Shown: positions 29,285 to 38,658, counted from the first letter of the stretch. The stretch is DNA of 64,000 nucleotides from Sabulicella rubraurantiaca (GCF_017355885.1 NZ_JAFEUU010000003.1:248001-312000), one strand, 5' to 3'. The notes: a model not told the origin generated them from the sequence alone. Program-made: numbers and translations.

Positions 29285-29923
29285 ATGAGCGCGACCGACA
29301 GCCCCAACGCCCCCGCCTCCGACGCCGACGCCCCGGTGATCGCCGCCTTCTGGCGCGTCCTCGCCAGCCAGGGCTGGCACCGCCTGTCCATGCGCGAGGT
29401 GGCGGCGGAGGCCGGCATCACCAGCGCCGAGTTGCGGCGGCGCTTCACCACGCCCCATTCCATCCTGGTCGCCCATGCCCGCGCGGTGGATTCCGCCGTG
29501 CTGGCGGGCACGGTGGACGATCCGCATTCCACACCGCGTGACCGGTTGTTCGATGCGATCATGCGGCGCCTGGACGAATTGCAGCCGCACCGGGAGGGCG
29601 TCCTGCGCCTCCTGCGCGACCTGCCGGGCGCGCCCCTGACCGCCCTGTTCCTGGCGGCCAAAACCGACGCCTCGATGGCCTGGATGCTGGAGGCGTCTGG
29701 GATCGGAGCGTCCGGCGTGCGGGGGCTGGCGCGGATCAAGGGGCTGTGCCTCGTGTGGCTGGAGGCGCTGCGCGCTTGGTCGCGCGATGACAGCCCCGAC
29801 CTTTCGGGCACCATGGCGGCGCTGGACCGCGCCCTGGATCGCGCCGATCGCGCGGCCCGGCTGCTGGGGCTGGGCGAGGCACCGGTGCAGATGCCGGAGG
29901 AAACCCCGCCCGAACCCGTTTGA
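29285..29923 (+). CDS. TetR-family transcriptional regulator
   Basis: 212 aa. The N-terminal region (about residues 15-62) carries the TetR helix-turn-helix in MREVAAEAGITSAELRRRF, followed by an all-helical ligand/dimer domain that is not assignable to a ligand. It is only 73 bp upstream of a phasin gene on the same strand, so it may regulate polyhydroxyalkanoate granule genes; that link is inferred from position. Confidence 0.8.
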   Translation: MSATDSPNAPASDADAPVIAAFWRVLASQGWHRLSMREVAAEAGITSAELRRRFTTPHSILVAHARAVDSAVLAGTVDDPHSTPRDRLFDAIMRRLDELQPHREGVLRLLRDLPGAPLTALFLAAKTDASMAWMLEASGIGASGVRGLARIKGLCLVWLEALRAWSRDDSPDLSGTMAALDRALDRADRAARLLGLGEAPVQMPEETPPEPV

Positions 29924-29996
29924 CCTTGGGGCGTTCCCCTTCCTAGGGTGCTTATGCCTGTCTGGGCAGCAAGCTTCACCCACGAAGGAGAGCGCG

Positions 29997-30410
29997 ATGT
30001 CGGGCTTCAACATGAACGAGATGATGAAGGGCTTTGGGCAGATGCAGATGCCCGACATGCAGGCCCTGGCGGAGGCGCATCGGCGCAACCTGGAAGCTCT
30101 GGCCGCCGCGAACCGTGTCGCAATGGAAGGGGCGCAGGCCCTGGCCCGGCGCAACATGGAAATCCTGCAGCAGACCATGACGGAGATGACCGAGGCGGCA
30201 CAGCGCCTCGCCTCCGCCGAGGCATCGCCGCAGGCCAAGGCGGCGCAGCAGGCGGAGATGCTGAAATCTGCCTATGAGCGCGCCGTGTCGAACATGAAGG
30301 AGATCGCCGACCTCATCCAGAAGAGCAACGGCGAGGCGGTCGGCCTGCTCAACAGGCGCTTCACCGAGGCGATGGAAGAGGTAAAGACGCTTATGAAGCC
30401 GGGCAGCTAA
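29997..30410 (+). CDS. Phasin (PHA granule-associated protein)
   Basis: 137 aa. Alpha-helical, Ala/Met/Glu-rich protein with the phasin pattern ALAEAHRRNLEALAAANRV and MEGAQALARRNMEILQQTM, a typical amphipathic coiled-coil design that coats polyhydroxyalkanoate granules and limits their size. GGAG lies 8 bp before ATG 29997. No phaC/phaR is adjacent, but a PHA-synthase-like DUF3141 protein and a second phasin-like protein occur at 47.6-53.5 kb. Confidence 0.85.
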   Translation: MSGFNMNEMMKGFGQMQMPDMQALAEAHRRNLEALAAANRVAMEGAQALARRNMEILQQTMTEMTEAAQRLASAEASPQAKAAQQAEMLKSAYERAVSNMKEIADLIQKSNGEAVGLLNRRFTEAMEEVKTLMKPGS

Positions 30411-30559
30411 GGCACTCGGCGCTCACAGGCGCACCCGCTGACGTTCATCCGGCCGCAACGCGGCCGGCGCGCGGCTCAGAACCATCCCGGCCGCACTCCT
30501 TGTCTGAGGCGCGCAAGCCAAGGCGGCGGAGCCGCCGCCCGGCGCCTGAGGGCAGGGAA

Positions 30560-30585
30560 ATAACCTGAGCGCTTCGCGCTCAGGT
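30560..30585 (-). terminator. Hairpin at the end of rho
   Basis: Perfect 10-bp stem ACCTGAGCGC / GCGCTCAGGT with a 3-nt loop that includes the rho stop codon; on the minus strand it is followed by TTATTT. A weak intrinsic terminator for the gmhB-hemJ-protease-rho transcript. Confidence 0.5.
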
Positions 30586-31854
30586 GTTCATTGCATCGAA
30601 GAAGTCCTGGTTGGTCTTGCTGTACTTCAGCTTGTCCAGCAGGAACTCCATCGCGTCCTGCGTTCCCATTGGGTTCAGGATGCGGCGCAGCACCCACATC
30701 TTGGACAGCGTGCCGCGATCCACCAGCAGCTCCTCCTTGCGGGTGCCGCTCTTGGTGATGTCGATCGCCGGGAAGACGCGCTTGTCGGAAAGCTTGCGGT
30801 CGAGGACCAGCTCCGAGTTGCCGGTGCCCTTGAACTCCTCGAAGATCACCTCGTCCATGCGGCTGCCCGTGTCGATCAGCGCGGTGGCGATGATGGTGAG
30901 GCTGCCGCCTTCCTCGATGTTGCGCGCCGCGCCGAAGAAGCGCTTCGGGCGCTGCAGCGCATTCGCGTCCACGCCGCCCGTCAGCACCTTGCCGGAGGAG
31001 GGAACGACCGAGTTGTAGGCGCGGCCCAAGCGGGTGATGGAGTCGAGCAGGATGACGACGTCGCGCTTGTGCTCGACGAGGCGCTTCGCCTTCTCCAGCA
31101 CCATCTCCGTCACCTGGACGTGGCGCGTCGCCGGCTCGTCGAAGGTGGAGGCGACGACCTCGCCGCGCACGGTGCGCGCCATGTCGGTCACTTCCTCCGG
31201 CCGCTCGTCGATCAGCAGCACCATGAGGAAGACATCGGGGTTGTTGGCGGTGATGCTCTTCGCGATGTTCTGCAGCATCACCGTCTTGCCGGTGCGCGGC
31301 GGCGCGACGATCAGGGCGCGCTGGCCCATGCCGATGGGGGCGATCAGGTCGATGACGCGATGCGTCATGTCCTTCATCGGCCCCTTTGCCACGCTCTCCA
31401 CCTCCGGGTTCTCCATCTGGAGGCGGCGGTTCGGGTAGAGCGGGGTGAGGTTGTCGAAGTTAATGCGGTGGCGCAGCGCTTCCGGCTGCTCGAAATTCAC
31501 CGCCGTCACCTTCAGCATGGCGAAGTAGCGCTCGCCATCCTTGGGTGCGCGGATCTGACCCTCGACCGTGTCGCCGGTGCGGAGCCCGAAGCGGCGCACC
31601 TGCGCCGGGCTCACGTAGATGTCGTCAGGTCCAGGGAGGAAGTTGGCCTGCGGCGAGCGGAGATAGCCGAAGCCGTCGGAAAGGATCTCGAGAGTGCCAT
31701 CGCCGTAGATGGCCTGGTCATTGTCCGCGAGCGTCTTGAGGACGGCGAACATGATGTCCTGCTTGCGGAGGACGGAGGCGTTCTCGACACCAAGCTCCTC
31801 GGCGAAGGCGAGGAGTTCGGGCGGCGTCTTGGCCTTGAGTTCGGAAAGGTGCAT
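30580..31854 (-). CDS. rho: Transcription termination factor Rho
   Basis: 424 aa. Hexameric RNA-dependent ATPase. N-terminal helical domain, OB-fold RNA-binding domain (DGFGYLRSP, about 60-70), then a RecA-like motor with Walker [11 protein letters not shown], Walker [12 protein letters not shown] and the Q/R-loop regions. The start ATG 31854 gives the usual [20 protein letters not shown]. It lies after hemJ and a PrsW-like gene, an arrangement similar to hemE-hemH-hemJ-rho of other alphaproteobacteria. Confidence 0.98.
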   Translation of the reverse strand: MHLSELKAKTPPELLAFAEELGVENASVLRKQDIMFAVLKTLADNDQAIYGDGTLEILSDGFGYLRSPQANFLPGPDDIYVSPAQVRRFGLRTGDTVEGQIRAPKDGERYFAMLKVTAVNFEQPEALRHRINFDNLTPLYPNRRLQMENPEVESVAKGPMKDMTHRVIDLIAPIGMGQRALIVAPPRTGKTVMLQNIAKSITANNPDVFLMVLLIDERPEEVTDMARTVRGEVVASTFDEPATRHVQVTEMVLEKAKRLVEHKRDVVILLDSITRLGRAYNSVVPSSGKVLTGGVDANALQRPKRFFGAARNIEEGGSLTIIATALIDTGSRMDEVIFEEFKGTGNSELVLDRKLSDKRVFPAIDITKSGTRKEELLVDRGTLSKMWVLRRILNPMGTQDAMEFLLDKLKYSKTNQDFFDAMNT

Positions 31855-31966
31855 CGGGTGTCCGGAATGGGGATGCGGGCGGCGGACACGGCAGGCCCCG
31901 CGGGGCTGTGACGCATCGGCGGCGGACGGAAGGGAGGAGCCGGCGCGGAGCGACGGCCCCCCGAAG

Positions 31967-32440
31967 CTAGGCAGGGCGCCGCCCCGCGTCAACCGGCAGT
32001 CGGCGGGAAACCAAGAGCAGGCCCATCGCCATGCCGAGCGCCGACGCCTCGGGCGGCGCATTGAGGGCGAGTTCCAGCGCGATCACGGTGGCATTGAACC
32101 CGGCATGGAGAGGGAGGGAGGCGCGCAGCACCCCGTGGCGGGCGGCGAAGCCCGCCAGGGCGGCGTGCAGCGCCACGGAGGCGATCCCCCCGGCCCAGGC
32201 GCCGCTCTGCCAGACCTTGAACCCGCCCTCCAAAAGGCCGAAGCCCAGCCCGACCGGCATCCAGGGCAGGCGGAACCATGCGACGCAAAGGCGCTTCGCT
32301 CCCTCCTCCATCACGGGCGCGACCAGCACCGCCATCAGCGGCAGGGTGGGGGCGAAGGCGGCGGCCAGCGGCAGGAGCGCCAGCTCCGCCGTGAAGGACA
32401 TGAAGAAGGCGGCGGCGGAGGCGGCAGCGGCGCGGCCCAC
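31967..32440 (-). CDS. Small PrsW-like intramembrane protease
   Basis: 157 aa, hydrophobic, with 4-5 predicted membrane helices. It contains the paired-glutamate motif APVMEEGAK, a conserved FxxLEGGFK-type segment, and later histidines in [10 protein letters not shown] and [11 protein letters not shown]: the E-E, H, H-x3-N order of PrsW-family (abortive-infection related) glutamic intramembrane proteases. Substrates unknown. GTG 32440 starts just 2 bp past the hemJ stop (TGA 32445-32443); the upstream open frame is only the shadow of hemJ. Its position between hemJ and rho is unusual. Confidence 0.65.
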   Translation of the reverse strand: MGRAAAASAAAFFMSFTAELALLPLAAAFAPTLPLMAVLVAPVMEEGAKRLCVAWFRLPWMPVGLGFGLLEGGFKVWQSGAWAGGIASVALHAALAGFAARHGVLRASLPLHAGFNATVIALELALNAPPEASALGMAMGLLLVSRRLPVDAGRRPA

Positions 32441-32442
32441 GG

Positions 32443-32892
32443 TCAGAACGGTTTCGCGATGACCATGGTGACGATGACGATCAGCAGCAGGGTCGGCACC
32501 TCGTTCAGGAAGCGCCAGCCCCGCTCCGTCAGGGGCCGGCCCCCGGCCTCGAAAAAGCGGCGCTGCCGGGCCAGCAGCATGTGGAAGCCGGTCATCAGCA
32601 GGACGGAGGACAGCTTGGCGTGCCACCACCCGGCCCGCCAATCCACCACTCCAGGGGTGAGCACCAGCAGCAGCCCGAACACCCAGGTGGCGATCATGGC
32701 CGGATTCATGATGGCGCGCAGCAGGCGCCGTTCCATCAGCACGAAGCGCTGGTGCTCCGTCCCACTGCCTTCGACCTGGTGGTGGTAGATGAACAGGCGC
32801 GGCAGGTAGAACAGCCCCGCCATCCAGGCCACCATGGAAATGACGTGCAGCGACTTGGTCCAGGGATAGGCGGCCGCCAGGAAGTCGCTCAT
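32443..32892 (-). CDS. hemJ: Protoporphyrinogen IX oxidase HemJ
   Basis: 149 aa with four hydrophobic helices. HemJ converts protoporphyrinogen IX to protoporphyrin IX in heme synthesis in bacteria that lack HemG/HemY. The conserved N-terminal WTKSLHVISMVAWMAGLFYLPRLF with its heme-ligand His and the C-terminal NEVPTLLLIVIVTMVI are present. ATG 32892 overlaps the gmhB stop as ATGA. Confidence 0.92.
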   Translation of the reverse strand: MSDFLAAAYPWTKSLHVISMVAWMAGLFYLPRLFIYHHQVEGSGTEHQRFVLMERRLLRAIMNPAMIATWVFGLLLVLTPGVVDWRAGWWHAKLSSVLLMTGFHMLLARQRRFFEAGGRPLTERGWRFLNEVPTLLLIVIVTMVIAKPF

Positions 32893-33389
32893 CGGCCGAG
32901 GATTCCCGCCACGAACGCATCCAGGTCCCCGCCGGGAAACAGGTGGCCTGGAATTTCCGCCGCTGCGGCGGCCTGGAGGTCGGTCTCCCGGTCGCCGATC
33001 AGGAAGGAGCCCTCGCGCTGGAGGGGGAAGAAGCGCAGCAGGTCGAGAATCATTCCGGGTCCGGGCTTCCGGCGCGGCGATTCGCGCCGGTAATGGCCCA
33101 GCCCCGCCTCCGGGTGGTGCGGGCAATGGGCGAAGGCGGTGATGCGCCCCCCGGCCTCCCGCGCCAGGTCGCGCAGCCACAGGTGCATCCCTGCCACCTC
33201 CGCCTCTCCGTACAGGCCGCGCCCCACGCCGGCCTGGTTGGTGACGACGCAGATGGTCAGCCCGGCCTCGTGCAGGCGACGCAGCGCGGCGAGGGCGCCG
33301 GGGATCAGGCGCGCCTCCTCCGGGCGGTGCGGATAGCCGGTATCCTCGATCAGCACGCCGTCGCGGTCCAGGAAGGCGGCAGGTCTCAT
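32889..33389 (-). CDS. gmhB: D-glycero-D-manno-heptose 1,7-bisphosphate 7-phosphatase GmhB
   Basis: 166 aa. HAD-family phosphatase in ADP-heptose synthesis for LPS core. FLDRDGVL (nucleophile Asp), TNQAGVGRG and the C-terminal GDRETDLQAA are present. The zinc-binding loop is only partly conserved: CPHHP is there, but the later CxCRKP pair reads SPRRKP, so two of the four usual zinc cysteines are lost. It may be a zinc-free member or a histidinol-phosphate-type phosphatase, which is relevant because hisB next door is the monofunctional dehydratase. Start ATG 33389; divergent from hisB by 48 bp. Confidence 0.8.
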   Translation of the reverse strand: MRPAAFLDRDGVLIEDTGYPHRPEEARLIPGALAALRRLHEAGLTICVVTNQAGVGRGLYGEAEVAGMHLWLRDLAREAGGRITAFAHCPHHPEAGLGHYRRESPRRKPGPGMILDLLRFFPLQREGSFLIGDRETDLQAAAAAEIPGHLFPGGDLDAFVAGILGR

Positions 33390-33437
33390 CGCCCCTGTGT
33401 AGCCATCCGGCCGCGCCGGGACTAGACAACCCAGGCC

Positions 33438-34037
33438 ATGCAGCCCCGCCAAGCCACCCTCTCGCGCCGGACCGCCGAAACCGAGATTTCCGCTCGCCTG
33501 TCCCTGGACGGGACGGGCGAGGCGCGCATCGCGACGGGCATCGGATTCCTGGACCACATGCTGCACGCGCTCACGCGCCACGCCCTGCTGGACCTGGATC
33601 TGGAGGCGAAGGGCGACCTCCATATCGACTTCCACCACACGACGGAGGATTGCGGCATCGTGCTAGGGCAGGCGCTGCGCCAGGCCCTGGGCGAGAAGCG
33701 CGGCATCCGCCGCTATGGCCATTCCATCCTGCCCATGGACGAGGCGCTGGCCGAGGCGGCGCTGGACATTTCCGGCCGGCCCTTCCTGGCGTGGTCCGTG
33801 CCCTTCGCGCGCGACAAGGTGGGGGAGATGGACACGGAACTCTTCGAGGAGTTCTTCCGCGCCTTCGCCTTCAATGCTGGCATCACGCTGCACGTGACGC
33901 TGAAGGCCGGCACCAACGCGCACCACGTCGCGGAGGCCTGCTTCAAGGCGGTGGCGCGGGCGCTGCGCATGGCAGTGGAGCCAGACCCGCGCGCAGCGGA
34001 TGCCATTCCCTCCACCAAGGGCGTTCTGGAGGCCTGA
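33438..34037 (+). CDS. hisB: Imidazoleglycerol-phosphate dehydratase
   Basis: 199 aa, monofunctional form. Converts imidazole glycerol phosphate to imidazole acetol phosphate. The metal-binding His-rich motifs [24 protein letters not shown] and [13 protein letters not shown] are intact. First gene of the his operon; its TGA overlaps the next ATG (TGATG). No phosphatase domain is fused, so histidinol phosphatase must be elsewhere, perhaps the divergent HAD gene. Confidence 0.95.
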   Translation: MQPRQATLSRRTAETEISARLSLDGTGEARIATGIGFLDHMLHALTRHALLDLDLEAKGDLHIDFHHTTEDCGIVLGQALRQALGEKRGIRRYGHSILPMDEALAEAALDISGRPFLAWSVPFARDKVGEMDTELFEEFFRAFAFNAGITLHVTLKAGTNAHHVAEACFKAVARALRMAVEPDPRAADAIPSTKGVLEA

Positions 34038-34402
34038 TGCGGAGCTGGACCCTGCACCTGCCGCCTGAGGGCGCGGCGAAGGGCCCCGTGCTGTTGCGCG
34101 AGGGCTTTTCCTGGGGCGCCTTCCTGTTCGGTCCCTTCTGGCTGTGGTGGCACCGCTGCTGGCTTGCCGGGCTGGCAGTGTTCCTGCTCCTGCTGGCGCT
34201 GAACTTCGTGCCGGGACCGGCGGGGCTCGCCCTGCTGGTGGGCGCGCAGCTTCTGGTCGGGCTGCATGGGCGCGACCTGCGCCGCTGGACACTGGAGCGG
34301 CGCGGCTGGCGCCTCGCCCATGTCGTGCTGGCGCGCGACGAGGAGGCGGCGCTGGCGCGTCTCTTCCGCAAGGCGCCCGCCGTGGCGGAGCTTTGGCGAT
34401 GA
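34037..34402 (+). CDS. DUF2628 membrane protein inside the his operon
   Basis: 121 aa. The region EGFSWGAFLFGPFWLWWHRCW is the DUF2628 signature: two short membrane segments flanked by positive residues. C-terminal half is charged. It overlaps hisB by one base and hisH by four (ATGA), so it is produced in step with histidine enzymes; this placement between hisB and hisH is common in alphaproteobacteria, but the function is unknown. Confidence 0.8.
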   Translation: MRSWTLHLPPEGAAKGPVLLREGFSWGAFLFGPFWLWWHRCWLAGLAVFLLLLALNFVPGPAGLALLVGAQLLVGLHGRDLRRWTLERRGWRLAHVVLARDEEAALARLFRKAPAVAELWR

Positions 34403-35046
34403 GGCGCGTGGTCATTATCGACCCGGGCTCCGGTAACCTGGCCTCGGTCCGGCGGGCGGTGGAGCACGCGGCGGATGCGCCGCTCCAGGTGGAGCTGGTG
34501 CGCGAGGCCGCGGCGCTGCACGGGGCGGATGCGATCATCATGCCGGGACAGGGCGCCTTCGCCGCCTGCCGGGCCGGGCTGGATGCGCTCGAAGGCATGG
34601 TCGGCGCGCTCTACGAGGCGGTGCGAGTGCGTGCGACGCCCTTCCTCGGCATCTGCGTCGGGATGCAGCTCCTGGCCGAGCGGGGGCTGGAGCACGGCGT
34701 GACGCCCGGCCTCGCCTGGCTGCAGGGCGAGGTTGCGCCCATGGACCCGCGTGGCCCGGAGGGCGAGGCGCTGCCCCTGCCGCAGATGGGCTGGAACGGG
34801 CTGGACTTCGCGCCGGGCTCGCACCCGCTCCTGGCCGGTCTGGAGCCGGGCGACCACGCGTATTTCGTCCACTCCTATGCCTGGCGCGGCGCCGCGCCAG
34901 GGCGGGTTCTGGCGACCACGGATTACGGCGGCCCAGTGACCGCCATCGTCGGTGAGGACAACATCGTCGGCACCCAGTTCCACGTCGAGAAATCCGCCGC
35001 CACCGGCCTCACCATCCTGCGGAACTTCCTCCAGTGGCGACCGTGA
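34399..35046 (+). CDS. hisH: Imidazole glycerol phosphate synthase, glutaminase subunit
   Basis: 215 aa. Class I glutamine amidotransferase that supplies ammonia to HisF. Nucleophile Cys in FLGICVGMQLLAE (about residue 84), oxyanion strand PGQGAF, and the His-Glu pair in GTQFHVEKSA complete the triad. ATG 34399 overlaps the previous stop. Confidence 0.95.
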   Translation: MRRVVIIDPGSGNLASVRRAVEHAADAPLQVELVREAAALHGADAIIMPGQGAFAACRAGLDALEGMVGALYEAVRVRATPFLGICVGMQLLAERGLEHGVTPGLAWLQGEVAPMDPRGPEGEALPLPQMGWNGLDFAPGSHPLLAGLEPGDHAYFVHSYAWRGAAPGRVLATTDYGGPVTAIVGEDNIVGTQFHVEKSAATGLTILRNFLQWRP

Positions 35047-35609
35047 CGCACCGCCTCGCGGTCGATAGAGCCGAGTCGCTTGACCCGCACGACCTCGCCG
35101 CACTGTGTGAGGCGACCAACGCCGCCATCATGGAGGGCGGTGGATTCGGTTGGGTGGAGGCGCAGAGCCGCGCCGCGCTGGAACGCCATTTCCGCGGCGC
35201 GCTGCTTGTGCCCGAGCGCGAGCTGTTCATCGCGCGGCTCGATGGCGAGGTGGTGGGCTCGGCGCAGCTGGTCCGGCCGCCGCGCAACAACGAGGCGCAG
35301 GCCTTCAGCGCCACCCTCACCCACGCCTTCATCGCCCCTTATGCGCGCGGCCACGGTCTCGCGCGGCTCCTGGTGCGGCGGCTGGAGGAACGGGCGGCGG
35401 CACAGGGCGTGCGGGTGCTGAACCTCGACGTCCGCGCCACGCAGGAATCCGCCATCACCCTGTTCGAGGGGTTGGGCTATACGCGCTGGGGCACCCATCC
35501 CGCCTATGCGCGGGTGAACGGCCAGACCGTCTCGGGCTTCTTCTACTATCGCCTGCTGGAAGCGCCGCGCGGCCGCTCCACCGAGGCGGTGCTGGGACCG
35601 ATCGAATGA
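35043..35609 (+). CDS. GNAT-family N-acetyltransferase inside the his operon
   Basis: 188 aa. GNAT fold with the acetyl-CoA loop in [19 protein letters not shown] (motif A, R-x2-G-x-[GA] form RGHGLA) and the C-terminal [19 protein letters not shown] strand. Start GTG 35043 overlaps the hisH stop (GTGA); an in-frame GTG at 35034 is possible. The substrate is unknown; being locked into the his operon between hisH and hisA, a link to amino-acid metabolism is plausible but not shown. Confidence 0.85.
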   Translation: MTHRLAVDRAESLDPHDLAALCEATNAAIMEGGGFGWVEAQSRAALERHFRGALLVPERELFIARLDGEVVGSAQLVRPPRNNEAQAFSATLTHAFIAPYARGHGLARLLVRRLEERAAAQGVRVLNLDVRATQESAITLFEGLGYTRWGTHPAYARVNGQTVSGFFYYRLLEAPRGRSTEAVLGPIE

Positions 35610-36331
35610 GCTTCACCCTGTATCCCGCCATCGACCTCAAGGGCGGGGAGGTGGTCCGGCTGCGGCGCGGCGCGATGGAGGAGGCGACGGTCTTCTCCGC
35701 CGACCCAGGCGCCCAGGCGGCGGAATTCCAGGCGCATGGCTTCCCCTGGCTGCATGTGGTGGATCTCGACGGCGCCTTCGCCGGCCGCCCTGCCAATGCG
35801 GAAGCGGTGTCCCGCATTCTGGCCGCCACGGAGGCGCCCGTGCAGCTTGGCGGCGGCATCCGCACCCTGGACACGGCCCGCGCCTGGATCGAGGCGGGGG
35901 TGGCACGGATCATCCTCGGCTCGGCCGCGGTGAAGGATCCGGGCTTCGTTCGCGCCGCGGCGCGGGAGTGGCCGGGCCGCGTCGCGGTGGGCATCGACGC
36001 GCGCGACGGCATGGTGGCGACCGAGGGTTGGGCGGAAACCAGCGACCTTTCGGCGCGCGACCTGGCGCTGCGCTTCAGCGATGCGGGCGTCGCCGCCATC
36101 ATCTTCACCGACATCGCGCGCGACGGGATGCTGGGCGGGGTGAATGTGGAGGCGACGGCGTCGCTGGCGCGCGAGGTGCCCGTGCCCGTCATCGCCTCGG
36201 GTGGCGCGGCGTCACTCGACGACATTCGCGCGTTGAAGGAAACGGGCGTGGTGGCGGGCTGCATCCTCGGCCGCGCCCTGTATGATGGGCGCATCGCTCC
36301 GCGCGAGGCTCTGGCCCTGGCCGCTGCGTGA
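35606..36331 (+). CDS. hisA: ProFAR isomerase
   Basis: 241 aa. TIM-barrel isomerase that opens the ribose of ProFAR. Catalytic Asp10 in AIDLKGG and the second Asp in FTDIARDGM are present, as are the phosphate loops QLGGGIRT and [13 protein letters not shown] 35606 overlaps the acetyltransferase stop. Confidence 0.96.
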   Translation: MSFTLYPAIDLKGGEVVRLRRGAMEEATVFSADPGAQAAEFQAHGFPWLHVVDLDGAFAGRPANAEAVSRILAATEAPVQLGGGIRTLDTARAWIEAGVARIILGSAAVKDPGFVRAAAREWPGRVAVGIDARDGMVATEGWAETSDLSARDLALRFSDAGVAAIIFTDIARDGMLGGVNVEATASLAREVPVPVIASGGAASLDDIRALKETGVVAGCILGRALYDGRIAPREALALAAA

Positions 36332-36420
36332 AGTTCCTGACTTGACCCCGCGCGCGCGAGGTTCCATCTCGCGCGCCCCGGACGTCCCGTCTGACCTGGA
36401 CAAGCGTGGAGATCATCCCG

Positions 36421-37194
36421 ATGGCGCTGGCGCTCCGCATCATCCCCTGCCTCGACGTGAAGGACGGGCGCGTCGTGAAGGGCGTGAACTTCTTGGCGCT
36501 GCGCGACGCGGGCGACCCGGTGGAGCAGGCCGCCGCCTATGACGCGCAGGGCGCGGACGAGATCACCTTTCTCGACATCGCCGCGACGCACGAGAACCGC
36601 AACACGATGCTGGACGTCGTGTCGCGCACCGCGTCGCGCGTCTTCATCCCGCTCACCGTCGGGGGCGGCGTCCGTTCGGTAGAGGATATCCGCAAGCTCC
36701 TGCTGGCCGGCGCCGACAAGGCGAGCATCAACAGCGCCGCCATCGCCGACCCCGCCCTCGTGACCCGCGCGGCGGAGGCCTTCGGCTCGCAATGCATTGT
36801 CGTCGCGGTGGACGCGAAACAGGTGCGCCCCGGCCATTGGGAGATCTTCACCCATGGCGGCAGGCGCGAGACGGGAATCGAGGCGGTGGGCTGGGCGCGC
36901 CGCATGGCGGAGGCAGGGGCGGGGGAGATCCTGCTCACCTCCATGGACCGTGACGGCACCAAGGCCGGCTTCGACCTTGACCTGCTGCGCGCGGTGCGGG
37001 CGGCGGTGCGCGTGCCCGTCATCGCCTCGGGCGGGGTGGGAACGCTGAAGCATTTCGTGGAAGGCGCGCGCGCCGGGGCGACCGGGCTGCTGGCCGCCTC
37101 GGTTTTCCATGATGGGATTTTCCGCATCGCGGAAGCCAAGGACGCGTTGAGCCGAGAGGGATTCCCGGTTCGCCGGGCAAGGGAGGCCGCTTGA
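36421..37194 (+). CDS. hisF: Imidazole glycerol phosphate synthase, cyclase subunit
   Basis: 257 aa. TIM-barrel partner of HisH. Catalytic Asp12 in [14 protein letters not shown] and Asp of SMDRDGTK are present. ATG 36421 is preferred over GTG 36406, since it gives the standard short N-terminus. An 89-bp gap separates it from hisA, the largest gap in the operon; its stop overlaps the hisE ATG. Confidence 0.96.
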   Translation: MALALRIIPCLDVKDGRVVKGVNFLALRDAGDPVEQAAAYDAQGADEITFLDIAATHENRNTMLDVVSRTASRVFIPLTVGGGVRSVEDIRKLLLAGADKASINSAAIADPALVTRAAEAFGSQCIVVAVDAKQVRPGHWEIFTHGGRRETGIEAVGWARRMAEAGAGEILLTSMDRDGTKAGFDLDLLRAVRAAVRVPVIASGGVGTLKHFVEGARAGATGLLAASVFHDGIFRIAEAKDALSREGFPVRRAREAA

Positions 37195-37700
37195 TGGCCA
37201 AGACCGAGAAGAAGAAGGCCGCACCGAAGAAGCCGAAGCTCCCACTGCCCGAGGGCGTGCCCACCGTAAAGGCGCATATCCCCAAGGCGGTGCGCCGGGC
37301 CGAATCCGCCCACCTCACGCCGCTGCCGCCGCGCGGCGAGGGAACTGCGGCGGTACTGCAGCGCCTGTGGGACACGGTGGAGCAGCGGCGCATCGCGGGC
37401 GATGCCGCGACCTCCCACTCCGCGCGCCTCCTGAAGCGCGGCACGCCCAAGGTGGCGCAGAAGCTGGGCGAGGAGGCGGTCGAGCTGGTGATCGAGGCCG
37501 TCGCCCGAAACCGCGAAGCCACGATCGGCGAGGCGGCGGACGTGGTCTATCACCTGCTGGTCCTGCTGGTGGATGCCGGCATCCAGCCGAGCGAGGTCTG
37601 GGGCGAGCTGGAGCGGCGCGAGGGTCTTTCGGGCATCGTGGAGAAGGCGAGCCGGCCCAAGGCCCTCCTCGCCATCGCGCAAACCACAAAGCTGCCCTGA
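37194..37700 (+). CDS. hisE: Phosphoribosyl-ATP pyrophosphatase with N-terminal extension
   Basis: 168 aa versus about 105 for a typical HisE. Residues about 55-165 are the MazG-like all-alpha domain with the metal-binding [10 protein letters not shown] and [12 protein letters not shown] helices; it hydrolyses PR-ATP to PR-AMP. The first about 50 residues are an extra Lys/Pro-rich segment ([19 protein letters not shown]) that looks disordered. GGGAGG lies 8 bp upstream of ATG 37194, so the extension is probably translated. Last gene of the his operon. Confidence 0.88.
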   Translation: MAKTEKKKAAPKKPKLPLPEGVPTVKAHIPKAVRRAESAHLTPLPPRGEGTAAVLQRLWDTVEQRRIAGDAATSHSARLLKRGTPKVAQKLGEEAVELVIEAVARNREATIGEAADVVYHLLVLLVDAGIQPSEVWGELERREGLSGIVEKASRPKALLAIAQTTKLP

Positions 37701-37755
37701 ACCCCTCCCAGCCGGCTTGCCGCGAAGCGCGAGCCGGCCTAAGAGACCCGCCGCG

Positions 37756-37846
37756 GGACAGGTGGCCGAGTGGTCGAAGGCGCGCGCCTGGAAAGTGCGT
37801 ATAGGTCAAAAGCCTATCGTGGGTTCGAATCCCACCCTGTCCGCCA
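37756..37846 (+). tRNA. tRNA-Ser (anticodon GGA)
   Basis: Complete class II cloverleaf of 91 nt: acceptor stem GGACAGG / CCTGTCC, D-arm with GTGGCCGAGTGG, anticodon loop CTGGAAA giving GGA, a long variable arm (about 18 nt), T-arm GGTTCGAATCC, discriminator G and an encoded CCA. It reads UCC and UCU codons. The DNA to its right is different in character (see findings). Confidence 0.97.
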
Positions 37847-38046
37847 GATCAATCGCTCCGCCCTGGCTTTCTTTCGGTCCCTCAGAAGGGAGCGTTGAGC
37901 ATCCCGGCTTTCGTCCCAACGCTCCCAACCACGGCCAACGTGGCTCCTTCGGACACCAGTCACGTCAGGGACGTGTTTTGTTTGGGCCGCCGTCGTCGGG
38001 CAGTTGGAAGAAAGATGGCTGAGCGTAACAGTGCGACGGGACCGGG

Positions 38047-38658
38047 ATGCGATTGCATGATGCAGCCTGGGTGGATGAGGGTATGATGGTTGATCGCCTG
38101 GACGGGCTGGACGAGGTGGTGGTGTTCGACACGGAGACCACCGGCACCTCGCGCGAGGACCGGGTCGTGTCCCTCGGCATGGTTCGCCTGTCGCCCGAGT
38201 TGGAACTGATTGACAGCCTCCATCTGGTCTTCAACCCCGGACGGCCGAGCCACCCCATGGCGCAGTCGGTCCACGGACTGAGTGATGCCTATCTGCGTCG
38301 GCAGGACCCGTTCGAGCGCCACGCCGAAGCCATCCTCGATTTCAGCCGGGGTGCCGTGCTGGTCGCTCACAACATGTCCTTCGACTGGCGGATGATGGGC
38401 CAGGAGTTCGAGCGGCTCGGGCCAGGGGGCTTCGACCCCCTGGCACCACGCTATTGCACGGTGCGGGGATGGCGGGCACGGCACCCGGGCAAGCGGGGCA
38501 AGCTCGACCTGGTGCTGGCCGAGATCGGGCTCAGCCGCGACGGGCAGACCCATGGGGCCTATGAGGATGCGGTGCTGGCGGCACAGGTGCTGCGCCACCT
38601 GCATGGCCGGGCCTGCTTCGGGCCCGTCCGCCTCATTCCGCCCAGCAACGAGCGGTAA
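38047..38658 (+). CDS. DnaQ-like DEDDh 3'-5' exonuclease
   Basis: 203 aa. Exo I VFDTETTG (Asp/Glu metal ligands), Exo II VAHNMSFDWRMM and Exo III YEDAVLAAQ with the preceding His (HGAYED) form the DEDDh set of RNase T/DnaQ-type exonucleases. It lacks the polymerase- and clamp-binding regions of replicative DnaQ, so it is a stand-alone nuclease of unknown target. ATG 38047 is used; ATG 38083/38086 with GAGG just upstream is an alternative that keeps all motifs. Confidence 0.85.
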   Translation: MRLHDAAWVDEGMMVDRLDGLDEVVVFDTETTGTSREDRVVSLGMVRLSPELELIDSLHLVFNPGRPSHPMAQSVHGLSDAYLRRQDPFERHAEAILDFSRGAVLVAHNMSFDWRMMGQEFERLGPGGFDPLAPRYCTVRGWRARHPGKRGKLDLVLAEIGLSRDGQTHGAYEDAVLAAQVLRHLHGRACFGPVRLIPPSNER

